DNA of 64,000 bases from NCBI RefSeq assembly GCF_001005305.1, contig NZ_LBMH01000010.1:55650-119649 (forward strand), read 5' to 3'. Shown piece after piece: positions 8,167-17,625 of this stretch. Position 1 is the stretch's first letter, and every line of letters starts with the position of its first letter. The notes beneath the pieces are model-generated. The model saw nothing but the letters and a program-made list of their open reading frames with translations, was not told where the DNA came from and did no database searches. Origin of the DNA: Kordia zhangzhouensis (lineage in GTDB: Bacteria > Bacteroidota > Bacteroidia > Flavobacteriales > Flavobacteriaceae). A program made the translations under genes and the position numbers.

Positions 8167-9036
8167 TTATTGAATCATTAGCTTCATTTCGCTGCGGTAT
8201 TTGGACGCGCTTTTTCCTGTAATCTCTTTAAAGAGTTTGTTAAAATGTGAAAAATTATTGAATCCGCTTTCATAGCAAATATCTGTAATACTACTTTGAC
8301 TTTCTAACAACAATTTAGTTGCATATACTACTCTATATTCATTAACGAGTTTGGTAAATGTTTTTCCTGTTACTCTTTTAAAATAACGGCAAAACGCCGG
8401 AACCGTCATATTTACTTCTTCTGCAATTTCATCCAACGTAATAGCTCGTTGAAAATTATTATTGATGTATTTAAAAATCGTATCAATCTTTATACTGTCT
8501 TGTGCTTGAGTTTCAAAAGCAAACCCATCTGCGTTAAGCAATTCATAATCTTCTGCCAATGCAAGCATATGAAGAATTTCTAGCAATTTAATAACACGTT
8601 TAAAACCTGCATGTTTGGGTAATTTTTCTATTTTAGGACCTACAATTCGTTTTGTTTCTGGTTTAAATCGAATTCCTTTTTTAGCTTTTTCCAAAAGCAA
8701 AACAATATCTTTCATTTCAGGCAAATCGTAGAATTCTTTTCCTAAAAAATCTGCTTTAAACTGAATTAATGTTTCTTTTCCTTTAGAAGTCAATCGATCT
8801 GCAAAACCATTGTGTGGCAAATTTGCTCCAATAAGAATTAATTGACTGTTATTGAAATATGACAAATGATTCCCTATGTGACACTTTCCTTTTCCTTTAT
8901 TGACATACACCAACTCTAATTCGGGATGAAAATGCCAAAATGCCAATCCTCGTTTTCGTTTCTTGGTGTTTTGTGCTACAAAAATTGAATTGCCAAATTC
9001 AGGTGTAATTTTTTCGTATGTAGGTTTGGTATGCAT
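8167..9036 (-). CDS. AraC family transcriptional regulator
   Basis: A 289-residue regulator. The N-terminal half (about 20-140) is a cupin-like sensor domain with FWHFHPELELVYVNKGKG. The C-terminal part (about 185-285) is an AraC double helix-turn-helix, recognised by LDEIAEEVNMTVPAFCRYFKR and by ITDICYESGFNNFSHFNKLF. This layout is typical of AraC regulators of sugar-related genes in the phylum, but the ligand is unknown. The divergently transcribed small secreted-protein gene at 9241 shares the 180-base upstream region and may be a target. Confidence 0.9.
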   Translation of the reverse strand: MHTKPTYEKITPEFGNSIFVAQNTKKRKRGLAFWHFHPELELVYVNKGKGKCHIGNHLSYFNNSQLILIGANLPHNGFADRLTSKGKETLIQFKADFLGKEFYDLPEMKDIVLLLEKAKKGIRFKPETKRIVGPKIEKLPKHAGFKRVIKLLEILHMLALAEDYELLNADGFAFETQAQDSIKIDTIFKYINNNFQRAITLDEIAEEVNMTVPAFCRYFKRVTGKTFTKLVNEYRVVYATKLLLESQSSITDICYESGFNNFSHFNKLFKEITGKSASKYRSEMKLMIQ

Positions 9037-9054
9037 CGTTACTTATTCTCTATA

Positions 9055-9062
9055 CAAAAATA
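9055..9062 (-). promoter_or_regulatory. TAnnTTTG -7 box for AraC regulator
   Basis: Reads TATTTTTG on the minus strand, 18 bases upstream of the ATG at 9036. Confidence 0.45.
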
Positions 9063-9204
9063 CTGTAATATAAAACTGAAAATCTATATTCAATTACCCT
9101 AATTGTATAGTATATTAACAATATATGGCGCACAATATTTAATAACAGTTAAAATACTATACAAATTAGCCAAAATAGCTGTTTTTATCTTTTTTACACT
9201 ACCG

Positions 9205-9212
9205 TAGATTTG
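9205..9212 (+). promoter_or_regulatory. TAnnTTTG -7 box for secreted protein at 9241
   Basis: TAGATTTG lies 28 bases upstream of the ATG at 9241. The GTG at 9217, four bases after the box, is therefore not the preferred start. Confidence 0.5.
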
Positions 9213-9240
9213 TTTCGTGAACTTTTTAAAACAAAATGTC

Positions 9241-9837
9241 ATGAAAAAAAGAATTCAAAAACTAGTATGCTTGCTACTTTTGGCAATAAACATGGTAAGT
9301 TATGCAAGCCATTCGTATGTACCAAGCACTAAAAAGACACCTACCATTGTTTCATTTAACAATGTTAAAAAAGGACATCAATTAATTATTAAAGATGCAA
9401 ATCTATTAATTCTTTACAAAGAGTCTATTCAGAAAAACGGAGACTATTCTAAAGGATTCGATTTGACATCTCTACCAGATGGCACTTATTATTTTGAATT
9501 GGATAAAGATGTAGAAATTTGCGTAATTCCATTTACAGTCAATGCAAATCAAGTGACTTTTGAAAAGGAAAAGGAAACAATTATTTACAAACCAACCGTT
9601 CGATTGGATGGTCGTTATTTATATGTTTCAAGACTTTCATTAGATACACAACCTCTAAAGGTTGAATTGCATTATCGTGAATCATCGCAATACGAAAAAA
9701 CCTTACTTTTTTCAGAAGAAATAAAAAATAAAAAGATTTTTGAACGCATTTATGAACTCTCCAAAGAGAAAAAAGGAGAGTACATTTTACTATTTAAAAG
9801 TCAAGGAAGAGAGTTTATCAATAAATTAACGTATTAG
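9241..9837 (+). CDS. Secreted beta-sandwich-like protein, unknown function
   Basis: A 198-residue exported protein with a signal peptide (MKKRIQKLVCLLLLAINMVS, cleavage probably after YAS near residue 22). The mature part alternates short beta strands and contains LTSLPDGTYYFEL, a motif seen in many small Bacteroidota secreted domains resembling DUF3244. No catalytic residues were recognised. A GTG at 9217 extends the frame by eight residues, but the ATG at 9241 begins a standard signal peptide and sits at the right distance from a promoter box. It is divergent from an AraC gene. Confidence 0.7.
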   Translation: MKKRIQKLVCLLLLAINMVSYASHSYVPSTKKTPTIVSFNNVKKGHQLIIKDANLLILYKESIQKNGDYSKGFDLTSLPDGTYYFELDKDVEICVIPFTVNANQVTFEKEKETIIYKPTVRLDGRYLYVSRLSLDTQPLKVELHYRESSQYEKTLLFSEEIKNKKIFERIYELSKEKKGEYILLFKSQGREFINKLTY

Positions 9838-9860
9838 TCTATTCAGCTAATTAATTGGGG

Positions 9861-9898
9861 AAAAGCGCAGTTATCTTGAAAAAGATGCTGCGTTTTTT
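9861..9898 (+). terminator. Rho-independent terminator between convergent genes
   Basis: An outer stem CGCAG/CTGCG encloses an inner stem ATCTT/AAGAT with a GAAA loop, followed by six T. It lies between the secreted protein and the convergent radical SAM gene. Confidence 0.7.
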
Positions 9899-9902
9899 AA
9901 TT

Positions 9903-10976
9903 TTAAAACAAAGAATATTGTCCACTTTTGTATTGTTCATGCAAAGATGTATTGAGAGAAGGCATTTTTGCATTTTTAAAATATTTGAGCCGAGCAATAT
10001 GAATTAAATTCCGAATCTGTTCTGCAATTTTTCCTTCACCTCGCATTCGATATCCATAACGACTGTCATTTAGTGTTCCTCCGTGACAACTTTCTATTTG
10101 ATGTAACACTTTTTCAGCACGATCAGGCATCGTTTTCCGAATCCAATCTGCAAAGATTTCTCCTATTGCACCATTTAACCGAACAATTGTAAAAGCTATA
10201 GAAGTTGCTCCTAATTCTGAAACTTTTTTAGCCAACGGTAAAATTTCATGACTATTAATTGACGGGATAATTGGTGCTAACATCACATTTACAGGAATTC
10301 CATTGTTTGCTAGTATTTCGACTGCTTCTAGCCGTTTTTGAATGGTTGTCGTTCTTGGTTCAAGTACACGACGTGTTTCTTCTGATAGGGAAGTAATTGA
10401 AATATTAACTCCTACCAAATTATCTTTTGCCAATTCCTTTAAAATATCCAAGTCTCGAAGAATCAATGCATTTTTTGTAATGATTGCTACTGGATGTTTG
10501 TAAGCAAGAAATATTTGAAGTAAACTTCGTGTAATTTTTAATTCCTTTTCTAGCGGTTGATAACAATCGGTATTTCCTGAAAGTACAATTGGGCAAGCTT
10601 TCCAATTCTTATTTTTGAGTTTTTCTTCTAATAATTGGGCTGCGTTTTGTTTGATTAAAATTGTTCGTTCAAAATCCAACCCTGCACTAAAGCCCCAATA
10701 TTCATGACTATTTCTTGCATAACAATAAATACAACCATGTTCACAACCTTGATAAGGGTTGAGAGAATATTCCATTCCCACATCAGGACTTGTTACTTTA
10801 TTAACAATTGTTTTAGGAAATACATTGATATAATTCGTTTTATTTTTATCAGCCGTTTCCCCTTCTTTCCGACAATATTCTAAAAAATCTGAACGCACTT
10901 CATGAGTATGCTCCAAAAAACGATTGTGCACATTTTTTTGTGCACCTCTTCCATTTATTTTTATAGAATCTTTCAA
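9903..10976 (-). CDS. PA0069 family radical SAM protein
   Basis: A 357-residue radical SAM enzyme. The cluster-binding motif CEHGCIYCYA has Cys78, Cys82 and Cys85 (CX3CX2C) and is followed by RNSHEYWGFSAGLDFE, diagnostic for the PA0069/Rv2578c family related to spore photoproduct lyase (SplB). The SAM-binding strand LSGNTDCYQPLE follows. The reaction of the family is not established. The start at 10976 is preceded by a TATTTTTG box 20 bases upstream. It is a single-gene unit. Confidence 0.9.
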   Translation of the reverse strand: MKDSIKINGRGAQKNVHNRFLEHTHEVRSDFLEYCRKEGETADKNKTNYINVFPKTIVNKVTSPDVGMEYSLNPYQGCEHGCIYCYARNSHEYWGFSAGLDFERTILIKQNAAQLLEEKLKNKNWKACPIVLSGNTDCYQPLEKELKITRSLLQIFLAYKHPVAIITKNALILRDLDILKELAKDNLVGVNISITSLSEETRRVLEPRTTTIQKRLEAVEILANNGIPVNVMLAPIIPSINSHEILPLAKKVSELGATSIAFTIVRLNGAIGEIFADWIRKTMPDRAEKVLHQIESCHGGTLNDSRYGYRMRGEGKIAEQIRNLIHIARLKYFKNAKMPSLNTSLHEQYKSGQYSLF

Positions 10977-10996
10977 TTTTAATTACTCCTTTTCAG

Positions 10997-11004
10997 CAAA
11001 AATA
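10997..11004 (-). promoter_or_regulatory. TAnnTTTG -7 box for radical SAM gene
   Basis: Reads TATTTTTG on the minus strand, 20 bases upstream of the ATG at 10976. Confidence 0.45.
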
Positions 11005-11141
11005 AATTTCATTAAAGTCGCCAATGGTAAATCAATAAACTTTATACTGCAACTACGGGAAAATCTCAAGTGTACATCTCTCCTCATTAACTATTAAAAA
11101 GAAGCAATTTTTAATATCTTTAGCCTCAAAATATTTTATCA

Positions 11142-13289
11142 ATGAAGAAAATCTTTCTAAGTATGATTGTATGCATTTTCATGATGCCTACAAGTTCTAA
11201 AGCCAATGAAGGCATGTGGTTCTTAATGTTTATTGACAGACTGAATCACAGAGATATGCAAAAAATGGGGTTACAATTAACCGCCGAAGAAATTTATAGC
11301 ATTAATAACAATAGTTTAAAGGATGCAATTGTACAGTTTAATGGTGGCTGTACTGCAAGTATCATTTCCAATCAAGGATTAGTACTTACAAACCACCACT
11401 GTGGATATGACGCCATTGCAGAGTTGTCTACAGAAGAGAAAAATCTATTAAAAAATGGTTTTTGGGCGAAAAATTTTGAAGAAGAATTAAAACCAGAAAG
11501 TCTATACGTTCGTTTTTTTGTTCGAATGGATGATGTAAGTGAGCGAATTTTATCAAAAGTAAATGATAGTATGACTGAAAAAGATCGTGAAGCAGCGATC
11601 AACAAGGAAATTGCCTTAATTGAACAAGAAAATAACGAAGGAGGAAAATATACTGTTTCTGTCCGTTCATTCTTTCAAGGAAATGAGTTTTACTATTTTG
11701 TGTATGAAGATTATAAAGATGTTCGCTTGGTTGGAACGCCAACCGAAAGTATAGGAAAGTTTGGTGGCGATACTGACAATTGGGAATGGCCACGTCACAC
11801 AGGAGATTTCTCATTATTTAGAGTGTATACCGACAAAGACGGAAATGCCGCAAATTACTCTAAAGAAAATATCCCAATGAAGCCTAAAAAGCACTTAGCT
11901 GTCAATTTAGAAGGTGTAAAAGAAAATGATTTTGCCATGATTTTAGGATATCCTGGAAGAACCAATCGTTGGATGCCTGCAGAAGGAATTGCGCAAAATG
12001 TAAACTACGCATATCCTGCATGGGTTGAAGCTTCAAAAACAAGCATGGATGCCATGAAAAAACATATGAATAAAAGTGAAGATGTAAACTTAAAATATGC
12101 TTCTGATTATGCTGGAATTGCCAACTATTGGAAAAACAGGCAAGGAATGATTGATGCTTTGACCAAACACAAAACTGCTGATAAAAAACGTGCCTTGGAG
12201 AAGAAGTTTGAACGATGGGCAAATAAAAAAGCAAATCGTGCTGAGTATGGAAATGTTATTAAAGACATTAACAATTACTATGCATTGACTAATGATAAAT
12301 CACGCCACGATAATTATTTAATAGGAATCTTGCGCGGAAGTAACTTTGCAGTTTCGCCTCTACGAATTGGAAGAAATTTACAATACTATATAGAACAAAA
12401 TAAAGCTAAGCGTGAAGAAATACGCCCAAGAATTCAAGGGTTAATTGATGAGACATTCAAAAATGCGTATATGCCTTTAGAAAAAGATGTACTTGCAGCT
12501 CAATTAAAATTATATGTTGAAAAAGCTGGGTATGAATTGCCTGAATTGGTAAAGCAAATTAGCGCAGAAACTAACAATGACTTTGATTCATATGTAGATG
12601 CAATTTTTGAATTAAGTTTATTCACATCTAAAGAACGTTTGGAAGCATTTTTACAATATCCAAACAAAGCTCTTTTAGAAAATGATCCATTATTCTTGTT
12701 GTCTTCAGTGTTAATTGCGAGGTATAGAGAACAACCTGAGGCAATTGCTGAAGCTAAGGAAGCTTATGACAAAGCTTACAGAAAACTTGTAAAAGGATTG
12801 CGAGAATCGAAACTAAGTAAAATTCAATATCCTGATGCAAACTCTACGTTGCGCTTAACATACGGAAAAGTGGTGGCGCTCCCAAAAGATGACAGAAACG
12901 ATGCTAAAATTAACAATTATACAACCATGAAGGGTATGATTGCTAAATACAAGCCAAACGATGATGAATTTGATTTGCCAACAGAGATTTTAGACTTGTA
13001 TAAAAAGAAAGATTTTGGTCAATATGCTGACAAACAAGGATACATGCCAGTAAACTTTTTGACAAATAATGATATTACTGGAGGAAACTCTGGGTCACCT
13101 GTCCTAAATGGAAAAGGAGAATTAATTGGATTAGCCTTTGATGGTAACATTGAAGCTATGGCTGGAGATGTAATTTTTGACGACCAGTTGCAACGTACAA
13201 TCAATGTAGACATTCGCTATGTACTTTGGTTAGTTGATAAATTATCTGGCGCAGAAAATATTGTAAAGGAATTGACTATTAAAAAATAA
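11142..13289 (+). CDS. S46 family dipeptidyl-peptidase (DPP7-like)
   Basis: A 715-residue exported serine exopeptidase. A signal peptide (residues 1-21) is followed by the S46 chymotrypsin-like double barrel with an inserted helical domain. The catalytic triad is visible: His in LVLTNHHCGYD (85/86), Asp in FGGDTDNWEWPRH (near 220) and Ser650 in TGGNSGSPVLNG. Eighteen residues after Ser650 there is a glycine (FDGN, Gly668). In Porphyromonas gingivalis enzymes this S1-pocket position is Gly in DPP7 and Arg in DPP11, so a preference for hydrophobic rather than acidic P1 residues is inferred. It releases dipeptides in the periplasm during peptide use. Monocistronic with a strong terminator. Confidence 0.92.
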   Translation: MKKIFLSMIVCIFMMPTSSKANEGMWFLMFIDRLNHRDMQKMGLQLTAEEIYSINNNSLKDAIVQFNGGCTASIISNQGLVLTNHHCGYDAIAELSTEEKNLLKNGFWAKNFEEELKPESLYVRFFVRMDDVSERILSKVNDSMTEKDREAAINKEIALIEQENNEGGKYTVSVRSFFQGNEFYYFVYEDYKDVRLVGTPTESIGKFGGDTDNWEWPRHTGDFSLFRVYTDKDGNAANYSKENIPMKPKKHLAVNLEGVKENDFAMILGYPGRTNRWMPAEGIAQNVNYAYPAWVEASKTSMDAMKKHMNKSEDVNLKYASDYAGIANYWKNRQGMIDALTKHKTADKKRALEKKFERWANKKANRAEYGNVIKDINNYYALTNDKSRHDNYLIGILRGSNFAVSPLRIGRNLQYYIEQNKAKREEIRPRIQGLIDETFKNAYMPLEKDVLAAQLKLYVEKAGYELPELVKQISAETNNDFDSYVDAIFELSLFTSKERLEAFLQYPNKALLENDPLFLLSSVLIARYREQPEAIAEAKEAYDKAYRKLVKGLRESKLSKIQYPDANSTLRLTYGKVVALPKDDRNDAKINNYTTMKGMIAKYKPNDDEFDLPTEILDLYKKKDFGQYADKQGYMPVNFLTNNDITGGNSGSPVLNGKGELIGLAFDGNIEAMAGDVIFDDQLQRTINVDIRYVLWLVDKLSGAENIVKELTIKK

Positions 13290-13341
13290 TTACTACTTGG
13301 TTAATCCTAATGTAAGTTAGGGTTTTTAACTAAAAGAATAG

Positions 13342-13373
13342 ATCCAGAGAGTTTGACTCTCTGGATTTTTTTT
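13342..13373 (+). terminator. Rho-independent terminator after S46 peptidase
   Basis: A perfect 11-bp stem (ATCCAGAGAGT at 13342-13352 with ACTCTCTGGAT at 13356-13366) over a TTG loop, followed by eight T. A weaker CCTAA/TTAGG hairpin precedes it near 13308. Confidence 0.9.
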
Positions 13374-13542
13374 GTTTATAAATTACCTAAACTTCTCTTT
13401 TTTCAAAAAAAACTTCAAAACTGGGTAATGAAACTTCAATACAAACCCATACTTATAAAATCGATTTTTTTACAGCTCTTACTTGATCATTTTGAGCTAC
13501 AATCATGAAACCAAAAAGTAAATTAATTAAATCAAAAAAATT

Positions 13543-15243
13543 ATGCCAATAAAAAACAAAATCTTGTCAATTTTAATAATAAGTCTACTACTGTTCACAG
13601 GCTGTAAAAACGATGACTACATCGAGGAACAATCTGAAAATTCGGGACTTGTTCAAAAATCAGGTGGAAGCAGTTATACCTTGTGTGGAAAATCAATTCT
13701 AAAGTTTAATACTCTAGATCAAGTTCAAAACACACATAGAAATTTATACAACAATTATTATACTGCTGGAGAAGATTTGGACGTACTCATTGCTTATGAA
13801 ATGTCTAAAGGCTTATATTCTCTACGAAAAAAAGAAGAAGATATGGATGAAGGTATTATTCCTGACGATCCAGATTTTGATACGTTTGATTACACGTTTG
13901 ACACTATTTTTGAATCCATGCTAAATCAGGACGGAATGATTATTATTGAAGATTATCTGTATTTGTGGAGTGATGGTTGTGTAGTTGTTCGTGTAAAACC
14001 AGCAAATTGTAAAAATTATGAAGAACTATTGAGTTTACATGAACTTGTAAAAAGAGGACAATTAAAAGATAGTGAACTATCTTATTATGTGAACAACGTA
14101 GGTGTTGAAATGATTAATATTTGTGACGATCCAAGATATGATTTTGAAAGTATCAGTGAAACTGGAGTAGATGTAGATAACAGTCATGATTACTCAGGTG
14201 ATGATAGAGAAATGGGGTGTGGCTATGAATCTGTGATTTCTTATGAAATTTTAGAGCACAATGGTGATGATAAGATTATCAAACTAAAAATTAATGCCTA
14301 TTCAATTTCTCCTATTGGGATTGATCCAACCTACTTTACCTACTTAGATAACTCAGACACTTTTACAAGTGTAACGATTAAGGAAAATAGTTTAGGATTA
14401 GGTGAAATGCTTTGGCCAGAAAACTTTGGATATGTTGGCGAATGGTTTGTCGTAGAAATAGATTACTCAACCATGGATACAACTCCTATTGCTAATTTTA
14501 GATTGTATGGATTTGTGTCATTACTCACTCCAAATGGTTGTGACGATACAGATACTTTAGATGTAAACTTAGAATGCCCTATAGGAATTTCTAAAAAACC
14601 TGTAGATGCTGATAGTGGTTTATGGGAGTTTTCTGTAGAAGGTATAGATCATTTAACAGAGTCTTATTCGATAGAATGGACCTTTGCAGGAGACGGTATT
14701 GCTACTACTTTAATTGTGTATGATGCTAGTGGCGCTAACAACATATTTCCAACACCTTGCGAATCAAGAAGTTTTGGCGTTTCTGCATTTATAAGCAGCA
14801 GCGAATCAATATGTAAAAATCAACTTTCAACAAGTATTAACTCCGGAGGTTATTGCAGTAGGTCAAATATATCTGAAGCTAGTCCTAAAGGCGTTAAACA
14901 TGGCGGAAAAAGAGTTCGATGTAAAATAAAAGTAAAAAGGCGAGCCGATATTTTTGGAGGTGAAACTATTTGTAAGAATAAAATTAAGAATAGAAAAAAA
15001 GCTATAAAATCTATTAATTCTAGTGGAGGACTACTGCAAATTTCGGGACTTGACTGCATTCCTGTTGATATCACAACCATAATGCCTCCAATATCACAAG
15101 ATTCAGAAACAAAAAAGAAATTAGTTCAAAAAGAAAATGCTGGATTTGCACGAGTAGATTTGACAAACCCATATTCTGTAAATTTTACAATCAGTACAGG
15201 ATACACGCATACACTCTCATATTATTATCCTTGTTCCGAATAA
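13543..15243 (+). CDS. Putative lipoprotein, unknown function
   Basis: A 566-residue protein I do not recognise. It has a lipoprotein signal peptide ending in LLLFTGCKND (lipidated Cys21). The mature protein contains about 20 scattered cysteines, including CGYESV and CESRSF contexts, which suggests several disulfide-bonded beta domains. A strongly basic segment (KHGGKRVRCKIKVKRRAD, around residues 450-467) and a second Lys-rich stretch (KNKIKNRKKAIKS) sit close to the C-terminus. No T9SS sorting domain is present. It stands alone between two terminators. No function is proposed. Confidence 0.65.
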   Translation: MPIKNKILSILIISLLLFTGCKNDDYIEEQSENSGLVQKSGGSSYTLCGKSILKFNTLDQVQNTHRNLYNNYYTAGEDLDVLIAYEMSKGLYSLRKKEEDMDEGIIPDDPDFDTFDYTFDTIFESMLNQDGMIIIEDYLYLWSDGCVVVRVKPANCKNYEELLSLHELVKRGQLKDSELSYYVNNVGVEMINICDDPRYDFESISETGVDVDNSHDYSGDDREMGCGYESVISYEILEHNGDDKIIKLKINAYSISPIGIDPTYFTYLDNSDTFTSVTIKENSLGLGEMLWPENFGYVGEWFVVEIDYSTMDTTPIANFRLYGFVSLLTPNGCDDTDTLDVNLECPIGISKKPVDADSGLWEFSVEGIDHLTESYSIEWTFAGDGIATTLIVYDASGANNIFPTPCESRSFGVSAFISSSESICKNQLSTSINSGGYCSRSNISEASPKGVKHGGKRVRCKIKVKRRADIFGGETICKNKIKNRKKAIKSINSSGGLLQISGLDCIPVDITTIMPPISQDSETKKKLVQKENAGFARVDLTNPYSVNFTISTGYTHTLSYYYPCSE

Positions 15244-15272
15244 TTTTTGGCTATCTATAAATTGTTTAACAC

Positions 15273-15306
15273 AAAAAAATCCTGCTTGGTTAAGCAGGAT
15301 TTTTTA
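15273..15306. terminator. Bidirectional Rho-independent terminator
   Basis: AATCCTGCTT (15278-15287) pairs with AAGCAGGATT (15292-15301) over a GGTT loop, with an A run on the left and a T run on the right. It serves both the lipoprotein gene (plus) and the enoyl-CoA hydratase operon (minus). Confidence 0.9.
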
Positions 15307-15336
15307 TGTTGTCTTATTTATCAATACGTTGAATTG

Positions 15337-16119
15337 CTACTTTCCAGGAAAATCAGCTTGACGTTTTTCTAAAAATGCAGTTGTTCCTTCTTTAAAGTCG
15401 TCTGTTCCAAAACAGTTTCCAAATTCTTCAATTTCCACTTCATATCCGTTTTTTCCATCAATATATTTTGCATTTACTGCTTTAATTGCACCACGAATGG
15501 CAACAAGAGAGTTTCGGGTAATTTTTGCAGCTAATTTGTTTGCCAACGGAAGTAATTCTTCTTGTGTTGTAACATGGTTTACCAATCCGCATTGTTTTGC
15601 TTCTTCTGCTCCAATCATTGCTGCCGTCATAATCATTTCCATAGCTTTTCCTTTCCCTACTAATTGTGGCAAACGTTGCGTGCCTCCATATCCAGGAATT
15701 ACTCCTAAAGATACTTCAGGAAGTCCCATTTTAGCATTATCACTCGCAATTCTAAAATGAGCAGCCATAGCTAGTTCTAATCCACCTCCAAGGGCAAAAC
15801 CATTAACCGCAGCAATTACAGGTGTTTCTAAGTTTTGAACATAATCAAACAATAATTCTTGTCCTTGTGCTGCCAATTTACCTCCTTCTTCAACAGAAAA
15901 ATCAGCAAACTCACTAATATCCGCCCCTGCCACAAAGGCCTTTTCTCCGCTTCCTGTTAAAATAATCACTTTTACAGCATGGTCTGCATTCAAAGTACTA
16001 AAAGCATCATGTAGTTCTTGAATAGTTTCTCTATTTAAAGCGTTTAATTTTTTTGGGCGATTGATTGTAATTGTAGCGATAGGATGTTGTTGTTCTACTA
16101 AGATGTTTTGATAGTTCAT
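15337..16119 (-). CDS. Enoyl-CoA hydratase/isomerase family protein
   Basis: A 260-residue crotonase-fold enzyme. Oxyanion-hole and CoA-binding blocks are visible as FVAGADISEFA (near residue 68) and GGGLELAMAAHFRIA (near 108). The catalytic glutamates are in LELAMAA and MGLPEVSLGVIPGYGG (Glu in LPEVSLG). Both glutamates being present argues for a hydratase acting on short-chain enoyl-CoA. Its start overlaps the stop of the upstream histidine kinase by four bases (ATGA), making it the last gene of a four-gene minus-strand set. The link between this enzyme and the kinase is not obvious. Confidence 0.9.
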   Translation of the reverse strand: MNYQNILVEQQHPIATITINRPKKLNALNRETIQELHDAFSTLNADHAVKVIILTGSGEKAFVAGADISEFADFSVEEGGKLAAQGQELLFDYVQNLETPVIAAVNGFALGGGLELAMAAHFRIASDNAKMGLPEVSLGVIPGYGGTQRLPQLVGKGKAMEMIMTAAMIGAEEAKQCGLVNHVTTQEELLPLANKLAAKITRNSLVAIRGAIKAVNAKYIDGKNGYEVEIEEFGNCFGTDDFKEGTTAFLEKRQADFPGK

Positions 16120-17579
16120 GATTCGTTAGATTTTGGAAAAGATACTGTAAAAACTGTGCCTTTGTTCAATTTTGACGTAAAGGTAATACTTCCTTTGAAA
16201 GTTTCCACGATATTTTTAACCATTCCTAAACCAAGTCCCATTCCGCTTGTTTTAGTCGTGAATTTAGGTTCAAAAATCTTGTCTACATTATCTTCAGAAA
16301 TTCCAACTCCATTATCTGTAACGGTAATTAAGACATTGTTTTTATATTCAAAAACACGCACATCAATTTTTGGAGTTCTATTTTCTGGAATGGCTTGAAT
16401 GGCATTTTTAACTAGGTTAGTAATAACCCGTATGAGTTGTGTACGATCAAATTTAGCAATGATTTCTTCTTTATCGTAAGAATAATTAATATAATCTTCA
16501 TTAAAAATATCCATCGCCAAACGGGTAATTTCAACTACATTCAGTGTTTCACTTTGTTGAGCCGGCATTTTAGCAAAGTTTGAAAAAGCCGACGCAATAC
16601 TACTCATCGTGTCAATTTGCTGAATGAGTGTTTTTGTGTATTCATCAACTTTTTGATGAATGTTTGGATCATTGGGATCAAATTTTCGCTGAAAACTTTG
16701 CACACTCAAACGCATTGGTGTTAATGGGTTTTTAATTTCGTGTGCAACTTGTTTAGCCATTTCACGCCATGCTTGCTCTCGCTCACTTTTAGCCAATTTT
16801 ACGGCACTCTCTTCCAACTCGTCAATCATTCCATTGTATGCCGTAATTAAGTTAAAAATTTCTTCTCCAACCTCTTCTACAATAATTTTTTCGTTACGCT
16901 GGTTGAAACGTGTTTGATCTAATTTTTCTCCAATCCTTTTTAGAGAACGTGTGATATATCTGGAAATAAAATACGCAAAAATAATAGCTACTATCAGCAT
17001 AACTACATACGTATAGCCTAAGCGCATTAAAAATTCACGTAATTCTCTTTCAAAAGTATTGTCAACTTCAAATTGCAGATTGATTATTCCTAACGGTTTC
17101 GATTTAGGATCGAGAATAACACTATAAAATGATTGATATTCTTTTCCATTAGAAATTACAGTATCTGCACTGTAATCTTTATCAGCATTACTTTGAATTC
17201 CGTTTAGTACTTCCGCAGGCAAGCACTCAATAATTTCTTCACTACGAATTGAAGTATCTGATGTAATGATAAAACCTCCTTCTAAATCGTACAAATTGAT
17301 CATCAAATTATGAATGTTAGCAATTTTGTAGATTTCATCTTTAAAGATTAATCGCAAGTTTTTCTCATTGACGATATATGTCGTTTCAAAGTTGATTAAA
17401 TTTTTTACATGTGTTGCTACTTGTTCTTTCTTACGTTTGAGTCGTCGATCATGATATTCTCTTGATTGTTCTTCGTATTGAAAAATGGTCACCAAGGCAA
17501 TCAAAATAGAAGCTACTAGAATCAATAGAATCATGTAGGCAAATATTCGTGATCGTAATGAAAGTCTTGCTGGTTTCAT
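16116..17579 (-). CDS. Sensor histidine kinase with HAMP domain
   Basis: A 487-residue membrane sensor kinase. Two membrane helices (about 12-32 and 190-207) frame a periplasmic domain of about 150 residues. A HAMP region (about 205-260) precedes the HisKA dimerisation domain with the phospho-acceptor His280 in QVAHEIKNPLTPMR. The ATPase domain shows NLVKNAIQAIP (N box), VTDNGVGI (G1) and TSGMGLGLGMVKNIVE (G2). This is the NtrY/PAS-less type common in flavobacteria. No response regulator gene lies next to it, so its partner is elsewhere. The HemJ gene is 46 bases upstream and the hydratase overlaps downstream. Confidence 0.9.
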   Translation of the reverse strand: MKPARLSLRSRIFAYMILLILVASILIALVTIFQYEEQSREYHDRRLKRKKEQVATHVKNLINFETTYIVNEKNLRLIFKDEIYKIANIHNLMINLYDLEGGFIITSDTSIRSEEIIECLPAEVLNGIQSNADKDYSADTVISNGKEYQSFYSVILDPKSKPLGIINLQFEVDNTFERELREFLMRLGYTYVVMLIVAIIFAYFISRYITRSLKRIGEKLDQTRFNQRNEKIIVEEVGEEIFNLITAYNGMIDELEESAVKLAKSEREQAWREMAKQVAHEIKNPLTPMRLSVQSFQRKFDPNDPNIHQKVDEYTKTLIQQIDTMSSIASAFSNFAKMPAQQSETLNVVEITRLAMDIFNEDYINYSYDKEEIIAKFDRTQLIRVITNLVKNAIQAIPENRTPKIDVRVFEYKNNVLITVTDNGVGISEDNVDKIFEPKFTTKTSGMGLGLGMVKNIVETFKGSITFTSKLNKGTVFTVSFPKSNES

Positions 17580-17625
17580 GAATGTTTTTTATTTGCTAGG
17601 CTTTTGAACAAGAATCAAGCCAATA

